Origin: Trichobilharzia regenti | Taxonomy: Eukaryota > Platyhelminthes > Trematoda > Strigeidida > Schistosomatidae | DNA length: 64,000 bases | Assembly (NCBI GenBank): GCA_944472135.2 | Contig: OX235262.1 | Coordinates: 65,038,887 to 65,102,886 of the forward strand | Reading direction: 5' to 3' | Part shown: positions 37,263-46,912 of the stretch, one piece after another | Layout: each line of letters begins with the position of its first letter | Numbering within the stretch: position 1 is the first letter of the stretch | Notes under the pieces: model-generated | What the model was told of the DNA's origin: nothing | The model's input: the letters and a program-made list of their open reading frames with translations, nothing else | Databases searched by the model: none | Program-made: the position numbers and the translations under genes

Positions 37263-37299
37263 TTGAGTCCTTTCGCTATAACTCTCCAGCAATTATTAT

Positions 37300-37900
37300 T
37301 AAAATGACTGTTTACACCAGTTAATTAGTCAAACAACAAAGCGACGTTGCAACAAAGACAAGAAAAGGATGGCCAACATTATTTAAGCCTAAAAAACGTA
37401 CACCCCACCCCATAAAAGACCTCGACATACAGAGGGTGGGCAGAATTCGGCCTCCCTGTCGAAATGCTTTTACATGAACACGCATTCATAGCCTCTGCCA
37501 AGTGAGTTCTATTCACTGCCTTTACACAGCTGGAGGGGAAAACTCCTCAAAAATGTGAAAGGGTGCTGACAATCAGACTGGTTGACAGACAGGTCCACCT
37601 AGGGAAGGTGGAAAGCCTTAACTTCAAATCTGTGGTGTAAATGGGCTTCAGAATCTGAAAGGATAGGATGACGCCTAAACTTGCATTAGTCACCATGGGA
37701 ACCCGGCTCCACTGCCTTGTGGATCAGACTTCAAATCAGAAGATCGGTAGGTCCCTCAAGTCAACCACTTGTTTCAACTTGCAGTTGAGGACAGTATCCT
37801 ATCCCTAGCACAAACTATGTGTGTGGCACATCTCTTGATGCCCATGGTATATCAAGTTTGTATTTCAACAATATAATAACAGAAACACATTTTGACGCTT
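37300..37900. repeat. GC-richer segment, probably a retroelement 5' region
   Basis: The base composition is clearly less AT-rich than the surroundings (CACCCCACCCCATAAAAGAC, CGGCTCCACTGCCTTGTGG). No open frame is convincing. It resembles an untranslated leader of a non-LTR element, but this is a guess. Confidence 0.35.
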
Positions 37901-38346
37901 ATTCTAATTAACTTAGGCTGAATTATAATGTATAAAAAATTATCTAGTCGAAAGAATTATGACTTTTGAAAAACTTCAATTCTTACATTTCCAGTCAGTA
38001 ACGGTACTAACTTGCTAAGCTTGAGATATGACTCCTTCATAAGCCACACACAGAAATGAATTTGGGGCGGAAAAAAGCTTCCTGAACATGCTGAAATCCT
38101 TACAAGGAGAATAGTAATTATTTTCCTTGACTGTTGAATTTAAACATACCTACGAATATGCCTCTTCCTCTTTTATCTACACTCTCCCCTCAATTTGGCA
38201 TTGCCACCATACACAAAAATAAGCGAAGTAAGTAAAATCTACAATAGACTTGCAGGCACCCTTTGAAATTGTAAAATCATCACATTTTGAATGACAAACA
38301 GGCATTTATTTAACAGAAAAAAGTGAGAAAATGAAGCAGAATACAC

Positions 38347-38352
38347 TTTATT
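38347..38352 (-). promoter_or_regulatory. AATAAA polyadenylation signal, PEN-2/POP7 unit
   Basis: AATAAA on the minus strand, about 90 bases downstream of the POP7 stop codon. It could serve a single transcript carrying both genes. Confidence 0.5.
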
Positions 38353-38440
38353 TGGTGTACATTATACAGACATCATGATAAAGGTATCTCAAATCACAGG
38401 TAAGAACCTAGATAAATATTATTTGAACAATGGTTAAAGG

Positions 38441-39456
38441 TTATGAAGGCCGTCCAGCATCGCGTGTAGGAATTAGACGTATTTGAATGTGAATAGCACC
38501 TTTCACCTGTGGCTCTTCTTTTACATGGACTTCTTCATTTTCTACTCGAGATATAATCTAAAAAAACAGAATGCATAAAGATTGCAAATAATTGAGGTCT
38601 CTGGTGATATTTTATTAAGCACACAAAAGTTACACCAAGTTTTGTAGTACGAACAGTGAATTTCACAGAGAATTATATTTTACCGAAGAACAGTAAGTAT
38701 TCTTGATGTTAGGTGGTTGAAGGAAATCGGCAGGAAGCCTTGGACCTAGGTTTCGTGCTGGTTGGCACTCACCAGTCAGCAAGGCGTATCTGCAACCTTG
38801 AAGGAATTCACGTCCCTTCTGAGATTCGTATCCGTGTCACCCAGTGCTGCAGTCAGAGACCTTTCCCCCATCTAACACCAACAATTCAAAGTGCACCATG
38901 ATGGCAAGCTACCTAGAATGGTGGCCACATTGCAAACCTGACTGACAGAATTCAGTCTGCACCAAACAAAGGACTGGACACAGCATACTAGTTACTAGCG
39001 TCCAATCAGCATAGTAGGTATGATTACATAAAAACACTAACTCACATGTTTCTTAGTTGAACAGCTGCTAGTGTATGTAGACATTTCAAGATGTCCAGGG
39101 TACATCCGGCGAGTTAAATGCAACGCGACCTCAGCTGTCCTCGTTATAGCGAGGGGACCAATGCCATGTATCCAGAACTCTGATGGTTTCGTGGGACCAC
39201 ACTGAGATAAACTATGATATTCGTACAACAAACGGTCTACATAACGACTTATGTATAATGCTTGACACTAAGAAAAAAAGTAATTCACATATTTTAATAT
39301 TACCATAAATCCAGACTTAGTAGATATGAAAATATGCCGAAGTCCAGATGAAGATGTATAAATACAAGGGGTTTCACCAATAGAAGCATCCTTTGCCAGT
39401 AAATCTGTAACTTCCCAAGCTGATTCATTTGAGTGGAATTCTTTTTTCTGCTTCAT
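38441..39456 (-). CDS. POP7: POP7/RPP20, RNase P and MRP protein subunit
   Basis: POP7 (Rpp20) is an Alba-family protein that binds Rpp25 and the P3 RNA of RNase P and RNase MRP in the nucleus/nucleolus. Three exons join in phase 0: 39304-39456, 39046-39267 and 38441-38557, giving 163 residues (human 140). Landmarks are IFISTKSGFMCQALYISRYV (compare IYVNMKTDFKAQLARC), SEFWIHGIGPLAITRTAEVA (compare EIYIHGLGLAINRAINIA) and VKGAIHIQIRLIP at the end (compare NSAIHIRVFRV). The first intron is 36 nt. The second (38558-39045) contains a SINE-D copy. The start ATG (39454-39456) shares its A with the PEN-2 stop codon, and no acceptor-like AG separates the two frames closely. Residues before about 38 are poorly conserved, so a later start is possible. 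Confidence 0.88.
38705..39012 (-). repeat. SINE-D copy inside POP7 intron 2
   Basis: It follows the 830-1010 copy (AGGAAGCCTTGGACCTAGGT, AAGGCGTATCTGCAACC, CCCTTCTGAGATTCG), then carries the arm also seen at 1159-1283 (GTGCACCATGATGGC, ACTAGTTACTAG). The tRNA-like box B is damaged (GATTCGTATCC). Confidence 0.7.
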
Positions 39457-39840
39457 TATAGTTTACCAGGGGGGATGTTAAAAGACAACCGATCACCTAA
39501 TTCACCCCAGGAAGATCGGAAATTTAAGAAAATAATTAGCCAAGTGATCGCAACTATTGTCCAAAACACAGCTCCGATAAAACTCAAGAGGACGTCTATA
39601 AATAAAAAAATTTAGTGATAAATTTAATTACACTTTTTGACCTGTCTAAATTCTGGATATGTTTGTGGAGAAAATATATCTTTCAGAAAACAGAATACGT
39701 TTATCCACCACAGGAAAGGAAGAAATGGGATCCCAGCTAATAATAAGACAGCTATTAGAAAATGAACATCCTAAATTACCGTAGAAATAGACACGACTAA
39801 ATTTAAGCTTTTCTTCACCGGAGAGACGTTGTATGTCCAT
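39456..39840 (-). CDS. PSENEN: PEN-2, gamma-secretase subunit
   Basis: PEN-2 is a small membrane protein needed for presenilin maturation in gamma-secretase, which cuts Notch and other type I proteins. Three exons are 39780-39840, 39632-39751 and 39456-39595. The introns are only 28 nt (39752-39779) and 36 nt (39596-39631), both GT...AG. The result is 106 residues (human 101). Landmarks are MDIQRLSGEEKLKFSRVYFY (compare [20 protein letters not shown]), GIPFLPFLWWINVFCF (compare AFLPFLWLVNIFWF), IGAVFWTIVAITWLIIF and the conserved end WGELGDRLSFNIPPGK (compare WGALGDYLSFTIPLG). Both splice joins restore codons (Ala21 and Tyr61). Just upstream of the ATG is TTTTTACAG, a possible cis- or spliced-leader acceptor. 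The stop codon overlaps the POP7 ATG as TAATG. Confidence 0.93.
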
Positions 39841-39846
39841 AAAAAT

Positions 39847-39860
39847 CTGTAAAAATGGAT
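39847..39860 (-). promoter_or_regulatory. Candidate splice acceptor 5' of PEN-2
   Basis: The minus strand reads CCATTTTTACAG followed six bases later by the PEN-2 ATG. It fits a 3' splice site used by a 5' UTR intron or by spliced-leader trans-splicing. Which one cannot be told here. Confidence 0.45.
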
Positions 39861-39864
39861 CGAA

Positions 39865-40535
39865 AAGATATCAATGAATGTACAAAAAAAGATGGTGAGA
39901 AACTGTTACACAATTGCGTTAACTATGTTACTTTAGTTTAGTTGAAGTAACTAGAAAAAACGAATATTAACGAATTATAACAGCTCAATAAGGTGTAATT
40001 AAGCGACGCATTTACTACAAATATATCTAATATTCAACAAACCAAAACATTTCACGAGATACATATAAGAAAACTGGTTCACAAAACAGTGAATTAAATG
40101 AAAACATCTATTTTTTAATTAGATCATTGCTGGAAGCTTTACACTAATATGCTACTTTTTTTATGAACAGCGCATAACCTGCAAACCTAGTACTCGTATG
40201 TTAGCACAGTTCGCCAACATCAACATGTCAAACGGATACCAATTAAGCAACAATGATAACAGAGGGGATTCGCTCTTCACACAGTATAGAATGAATACTT
40301 TGTGTTAGCAGAAGTATCAGTAAATTGATCCGGCAGATGTTAAGTGGGTTGAGTCAGAACTCACTGTACTGATCATAGAACTTCCCATAAAAACACGTTG
40401 TTTAGTCCCGTTTCAGTAACATTCATGTAATATCATTTCCAGTTGATCACAAGGTTTCCTTAGGTAAAACAACCATGAATCTAAAGGCAATTATTGATTT
40501 TGGCTAGTTCTTAAATATTCTGATGGATTTTTGAG
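39865..40535. other. Upstream of PEN-2, no element recognised
   Basis: AT-rich sequence that should include the promoter of the PEN-2/POP7 unit. No core motif is clear. Confidence 0.3.
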
Positions 40536-40638
40536 AATAAAGTTATGCAAGTATTGGTTTTGTAGGGATTTTGTTTGATTGGATGGAGGATTTAATCATG
40601 ACCTGACATCAGTTAGAGAACCACTGGAAAACCTGGGA

Positions 40639-40684
40639 GTACTGGACAGCTGTTTCGTCCTAGTTTGGGACTCTTCAGCAGTAC
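40639..40684 (-). ncRNA. Hammerhead ribozyme, SINE-B, fully intact
   Basis: On the minus strand stem I GTACTG/CAGTAC is six perfect pairs. The core is CTGAAGA, stem II is GTCC/GGAC with loop CAAACTA, and the core GAAA follows. The minimal stem III is ACAG/CTGT, and predicted cleavage falls after the GUC triplet. Every invariant hammerhead position is satisfied (position 7 is A, which is allowed). Confidence 0.88.
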
Positions 40685-41011
40685 GCACCCAACGGGATTC
40701 GAACCCAGGACCTTCTGGTTACAAGGCGAGCTCGTAGACCATTGAGCCACTGGGACCCGATCCAATGGTCCTTGAATTCTGACTTCTGCCAATTCACGAC
40801 ATAGCGCGACCACTTCGCAATGTCCAGTAGGGCACAGCAGGTTGAAGATGAGGCAGTAACTCATCGAAGAAGACATTGCGAAGTGGTCGCGCTATGTCGT
40901 GAATTGGCAGAAGTCAGAATTCAAGGACCATTGGATCGGGTCCCAGTGGCTCAATGGTCTACGAGCTCGCCTTGTAACCAGAAGGTCCTGGGTTCGAATC
41001 CCGTTGGGTGC

Positions 41012-41057
41012 GTACTGCTGAAGAGTCCCAAACTAGGACGAAACAGCCGCCCAGTAC
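41012..41057 (+). ncRNA. Hammerhead ribozyme, SINE-B partner copy, cleavage site mutated
   Basis: Identical to the 40639-40684 unit through GAAA. CAGCCGCC replaces CAGCTGTC, so U16.1 of the cleavage triplet is lost and activity is unlikely. Confidence 0.75.
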
Positions 41058-41129
41058 TCTCAGGTTTTCCAGTGGTTCTCTAACTGATGTCAGCTCATGA
41101 TTAAATCCTCCATGCAATAAAGTTATGCC

Positions 41130-43150
41130 ACCAACAGGCCAGAAATGTATGACTTCTCAAACCCTAACGATTAAAAAGGCGTCTGTATCAAGTCAGTTGG
41201 TTTGAGCAACCTTCACTGTAACCCCTCGACTAATTCTGACCAGCGTAACTAGTAACAGTGACGACAAGGACAATTGAGTTCAGCTTGCCAGACGTACTCA
41301 AATATTTCCTCCAGTTATTCGAAAGACTTCACTTTATCAACGTCTTTACTTGGAAGAACTATATCATCTCCATTTCCTAAATCAATAACATATTTCCGTC
41401 GTATTACAAGAATTCCGTCAGAACGCTTAAAATAAAAGTAGATAAGAAATGTTTCTAGGCATCGCTAACGAAAACCACTGGCTGCCGTCACTTCAGACAA
41501 GAACTAATAGATCCCTATAAGGCTGCGTGAGTTTAGATGCATTGTCTAGATGAGCGCAGCATGCTTCTTTGGTATCCTTCTTAAAAATATTCCTACATAC
41601 ACTCACTTTGAGATATCAAGACAATGATTATCAAGTATTGTCTGATTCAGAACTGGGTTCAGACGCTGAGAGTTTTAATGTGAAGTTGACGTTCCGTTAG
41701 CAGGAGAGAAAAGACATTTATTGGACCTAATTTGCTAACGACGCCCAGAGATTTTAAAAATGCAGGAACTGTGTGGAAAATATTAGAGGAAGTAAAAAAC
41801 AATTAATCGGGTAGCTGATAAAAAGGAGAAATTAATCTTGAAACGTGAGGAATGCTCGTGCTGCCCGGCTGCTCAAATAATGGAAACTGGTTTGAGATAG
41901 GAACAAGAGACGGAGATGAAAGATCAGTTTAGCGCCTCTCAAAGGTTCAGAGGAGAGGGGATTAAAGACAGTCGAATGCTGTCTATTCAAAGGTGATACT
42001 GTTTCTGAAATTTCGACTGTGCAAATAGTCTTTTACGTAGATATCGATTGCCGTAGGATAAAGGGGCTGCATATCTAGAAGTCAGACTACTAAGCTCCTT
42101 TCAATATTAAGTAGATATTATGATTCGTATATAGCTCACCCGCTATCCAAACGAAAGAGGTCAATGCCTCAGAACCCATTTCGTGAGACAATATGATACT
42201 GGTCTTGAGCTCTTCCAACAATATAAGCTACTTAGTTAATAATAACAACTGCTACTGAACCTATCTTCCTGAAAAAGTAGTGTTGAATGAACCTATAAGT
42301 TAGCACACAGGTCGTTTATGAACACAATCATTGTATGGTTGAAATGCACAGGGTAATTCAACAGTTCTTCATTAAAAATCCACAACTAGCCGATTAAAAG
42401 TACGAAATAATGCCGACATACAACAGAGTTAGAGTATAAAGGTTGATTGACCAGTTGAGACAAATATAAATGGTAATCCAAATAAACCACACACTAAATA
42501 GCCTTGGGCAATCAATCAAACCGCCTCTATCCTTATCCAGCGTTAAAATATTTTTTCGGCGGCCAGTAATCCGGCTTACACAATCCCGTCAAAAAAATGT
42601 GAAGAACTACAAAATGTAGCAGACAACGCAACCGCCTTTATATCCGATTTCATAAATTCCCTATTCGGGTCCGAGGTTTCAGGGGTCAATTTCGGGACAA
42701 AGCAATATACAAATTTACGAAGAATGCAGTTTTTTATAATACCTGAATCCTAAAACGCTTCAAAATAACCCCACATTCTTCACAACAGTAACCCTAAAAA
42801 CACCAAAATTGCTCCTAAATTATTCCTTTGAGCACTAGCGTTTTACTTAAGAGTGTACACATTATTAGAAAACTGACAAAATGTTAGCCATAATCATTAC
42901 AATGATAAGACGTAGCATAATTTAAATAAAACGTCACCGTTCTTAGTGTAAGCTGAATAAATATATAGCAATAAAAATGTCAGTTGGACAGTTGTTCTCG
43001 CGCTACACTCGCATAGATAAACAAAAACATGCAAACGCTTTTAAATACACGTGAATTAAGGTGACCAGAAATAAACCACCTGGCCACAAACGTCCTAGAA
43101 CTGACACGCAGTATCGGAATGAGCCGCCTCAAAGCTAACAATTTCTAATG
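41130..43150. other. Unassigned intergenic sequence
   Basis: About 2 kb without a gene I can support. Bases 42520-42760 are less AT-rich (GGTCCGAGGTTTCAGGGGTC) and may be an eroded element. Confidence 0.3.
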
Positions 43151-43151
43151 C

Positions 43152-43392
43152 TATCCAATATCGTTTATACGAGCTAGTATAGACCAATTTGATTTCTTTA
43201 TGTTCGCCTCTTGATTTTGAGGTATACGTTCCTGATCTTTGGCAAACTTCCGTGTAGCGAGTCCCGCCACTCGACTGTCGTAGCCTTAGCTGACTCCAAA
43301 GGAGTAGTGCTGGGATTAATTATATGTGGTTTGTAGTATGAGGTGTGTTAAGAGTGTTACTACTGTGAATGGAGTTGATCTTTTCACCAGTT
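43152..43392. repeat. Left arm of 240-bp inverted repeat
   Basis: Its complement matches 46602-46841 almost base for base (for example CCACTCGACTGTCGTAGCC and TATCCAATATCGTTTATACG). A diverged direct copy follows at about 43560-43800. Confidence 0.85.
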
Positions 43393-43559
43393 AGTGTGCG
43401 TCCCTCGTGTAATTCCCTATCTATTTGAAGGAGTAAACCAAGTGATCCAAAGTTATCTGAAATGCTCCAAAGCCCGAAAATTTTCGTTCAGTTGCTCAAA
43501 AGATGAATACTTTATTATAATTCCTCTTTCAATATCCATTACCCTTTTTTTACGAGCGT

Positions 43560-46320
43560 AAACCAGATTGATTTCCCTGAGCTTGCTTCTTTGCTTTAAG
43601 ATGAGGTTGCCTGCTCTTCAGTAAGCTTCTTTCTGATCACTGCGTCTCACCACTCAAATTATGTAGCCCTGATTTACTCTAAGGGGAGTTGTGATGTGAT
43701 CGTTTCTATGGTTTGTAATATGCACAGTGCTAAGACAATCTCGCTTTTGTGAATGGGGTTGATCATCTCACCAATTAGCCGTCAGGCCTGGTGGGGATGT
43801 AGGCGTACTCCGAAATCTCCAAGCACACATAGAAACTTAAAATGATAATTCTCACTGTGACCTGGCTAACCTCCACTATCACCGACAGCGAAATCAGTAT
43901 AAATGATACTGCTCTAGTCAGGAGAGACAGGGATAATAAGGAAGAAGAGGGAACTGCTATATACTCTGACAGGCAACTTAAATGTGTGCGCGCAACAGAC
44001 CTACCACTTATTGAACTCCCAGACTTCATATAGTGTCATTTCACCGTAGGCCACACCAAGCATTTACTGGGAAGCATCTAACGATCTTCCACCTGTGGGG
44101 CAGAGCACATACAGCTACTGCTCAGCACTACCACAGGGACGCGAGACTTCGGCTATGACCAAATTACCATAGAGGGAGATTTTAATACCCCATCACTGAA
44201 CCTTAGCTCGGGGTATGTTAAGGGAAAATTCGGTCGAAATCTACTGCAAACTATTCGAAGTACGGGCTAACATTGCCAAAAAACTCCTACCATACCCTAG
44301 GAACTTACATCGATTCATGGCGGAAAGAAAACCAACCATACAGAGGCAATCGCCTTAGTAAGCCGAAATGCTTAATATCTCACTAGTCTGGAAATGCCTG
44401 AATCATTCAGTTAAGCGTTCGCCAAACAGTTAAACAGCGATGAGGGTATCACCGGTACGGACCAAAATGGTAGCACTACTGTTTCGCCGGAGAAAGACCT
44501 AGTGGCTACTGCCCAAATGAACCCGGCAATAGTACTAGAGAAGCCACAGTGACTCACAACTGGGAAGTCCCAAGGTTGTGACGACATCAGGCCACCTGTT
44601 CCGAAATAGCCGAAGCTCTGTGTAGGCCCTTATTCGGCTTGTTTCAACACTCGATGGATTCGGGAAGACTGCCAAGGCAGTAGGAAAGAACCATCCTTTC
44701 TCCAATCTTCAAGGGCGGGGGTAAGCAAAATGCCAATAGTAATAGGCCAGTAGCTCGACTCCCAGTGGCATCAAAAGTGCTGGAAAGTATTATTAATAAA
44801 TAATAAATAAATAAATTTATTCTCATGATTCAGTACATGAGGGACGCCAGTTTACAGGCATCATCAAATTGTTACAGAAATAGGACCATATTATTCAGTC
44901 ACATTTTACAATCGATAGCAAAATATGTTTAACATGTACACTGGAGATTATACATACAATTGATAAATGTTAATCCCAATAGTATAAAACATCCTTTTCA
45001 CTTATGTACAATCATTTCTGCGCATAGTTGGAAAAATCCGCTAGATTGTCAGTGAGTGCAACACATCAGGAATTACAGAAGTATTGTCTTCACACCAGGA
45101 AATACCTCAATAAGTCTATTATACTCCATGAAGCCCAACACGGTTTCAGGAAAGGCAGATCCTGTGTTACTAACCTACTACAGCTTGGGACGAGTTGACA
45201 TCATGCTGGGATATGAATGTTCCAGTCCATGTGGTTTTCCTAGACTTTGAGAAGGCATTTGACACCGTTCACCATGACCTTCTCCTATAAAGAATAAGCC
45301 AGGCACGTATAGGTGAGCCACTTCTGTCATAGTTAAAGGACTACCTAGCTGACAGGCAGTTTTGCACTAAGGCCAATCGAGTCCGATCATCTTGACAAAG
45401 GTCGTCATCAGGAGTGTCGCAGGGTTTTATCCTAGGACCACTGATGTTTTGATTTTTATCAATGATCTACCATGCTGTCTAAGCTGCCTGACTCTTCTAT
45501 ACGCTGACGACGTAAAGATATGGGGGGCGATGAAGTACCTGGAGGACTCAGATAGGCCGCAGGAAGATAGAAACCTTCTGGAAGACTGGGCGGTGGCCAT
45601 TGGCATGACTTTCAGCCTGAAAAGTAGTGAAGTTACGCACCTGTAGATTGCAGAATGCAAGTTACACCCTGTGCAATGGAAGCTTGTCCTGCACAACATT
45701 GGAACGTGACTTAGTTCTAGTTCTAACGGAAAAAATGGATATAAGCATAAATTACACGGGGGACGTAGCGAGAGCATATGCGGTCATACACTTTACACAT
45801 AAACAGTTAGGTGCACGCACTCCTGAGAGCTTTCTAAGGTTGTACAAAACATACGTCAGACCACACCCTAAAGTGAATAGTGTTATTTCATCCCCACCGC
45901 CTAGAAGAGACGCCAATTTCTTGGAAAGAGTTCAACGACGGGCAGCAAAAGGAGTGGTTGGTCTCCGAAATAAAGTTTGTAATGAAAGGCTAAAGAAATT
46001 AGGCCTATTCACACTTAGCTACCGTCCTCTTAGCGGGATTTAATTACTGCCTACAAAATGACAAATGACCAGAATCACTCAAACAAAGGTGTTCTGCCAT
46101 TGAGTAGGTATAAGCTACCTCGTGGAAATCCCAGAAGGACAGCCCACCAGAAGACAAGGACTCGGGTGCCCTCCCACTTCTTTTCACTGAGGGTTTGCCG
46201 TCCCTGGAATCCCTTAATGGCAGATGTAGCTATTGTACCGTCTGAGGACGCCTTTAAGCGAAGTCTGGATAATCATGAAGCGGTACAAGGACTGCGTACA
46301 TATGGCCTATCCCCTTAAAA
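43560..46320 (+). mobile_element. CR1-like non-LTR retrotransposon, decayed
   Basis: Plus-strand pieces in the right order are: endonuclease (43842 frame: VTWLTSTITDSEISINDTAL then RRDRDN), RT start (GKSQGCDDI near 44560; RPVARLPVASKVLESIIN near 44740), RT fingers/palm (QHGFRKGRSCVTNLLQ near 45130; VFLDFEKAFDTVHHDLLL near 45235; YADDVKIWGAMKYLED at 45500) and C-terminal part (45627-46318: RVQRRAAKGVVGLRNKV, PSHFFSLRVCRPWN). Stops and frameshifts occur throughout. A ~270-bp insert at about 44790-45055 with (AATA)n interrupts it. SR1-type in schistosomes is the nearest match I can name. Confidence 0.78.
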
Positions 46321-46601
46321 TCCCACACACCTCTCACGGGTAAACAACTAAGCTCGTCGCTTTACTTCTTTACATTCTCTCCCGTCTTACTCTCCTAACA
46401 AGTTTACCTACACTTATTATCATTATCATCACTATTGCCGCTATATATATACATATTATTCACATCATTCTTCAAATATAATCAGCCGACTGTTGTTACG
46501 TTTTCTTATTTCTTTTTCTGTCTGTTAGTCTGAGTAAATTCAATAATTATACCTATTATTGTCATTACCTCTTTTCATTTGAGGACGATAGCATAGGAAT
46601 G

Positions 46602-46841
46602 AATGGTAAAAGGACCAACTCCATTCACAGTAGTAACAGTCTTAACACACCTCATACTACAAACCACATATAATTAATCCCAGCACTACTCCTTTGGAGT
46701 CAGCTAAGGCTACGACAGTCGAGTGGCGGGACTCGCTACACGGAAGTTTGCCAAAGATCAGGAACGTATACCTCAAAATCAAGAGGCGAACATAAAGAAA
46801 TCAAATTGGTCTATACTAGCTCGTATAAACGATATTGGATA
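46602..46841. repeat. Right arm of 240-bp inverted repeat, next to CHMP3
   Basis: Inverted copy of 43152-43392. It ends 72 bases before the CHMP3 start codon, so it probably overlaps the CHMP3 promoter or 5' UTR. Confidence 0.85.
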
Positions 46842-46912
46842 TTGGACTAACCACAATAGAAGCGCTGTATTCGGTCAGTTTTTCCCGAGGGTTTTTTGAC
46901 TTTCTTTCCGAG

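Larger units (their letters stand above)
40549..41115. repeat. SINE-B inverted dimer with 13-bp target duplication
   Basis: AATAAAGTTATGC occurs at 40536-40548 and 41116-41128. Between them bases 40581-40824 and 40872-41115 are near-identical inverted copies separated by 47 bases. The left unit (minus) has the complete 3' end but lacks the first ~47 bases. The right unit (plus) has the complete 5' end but stops before the 3' tail. Each has a tRNA-like region (TGGCTCAATGGTCTACGAGC, GGGTTCGAATCCCG) and a hammerhead. Identical 87-codon frames on the two strands are by-products. Confidence 0.93.

Noticed and set aside
40613..41083. Twin 87-codon frames on opposite strands
   Set aside because: They are the two arms of the SINE-B inverted dimer read in the same way. 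The frame includes the tRNA-like and hammerhead regions and is not protein-coding.
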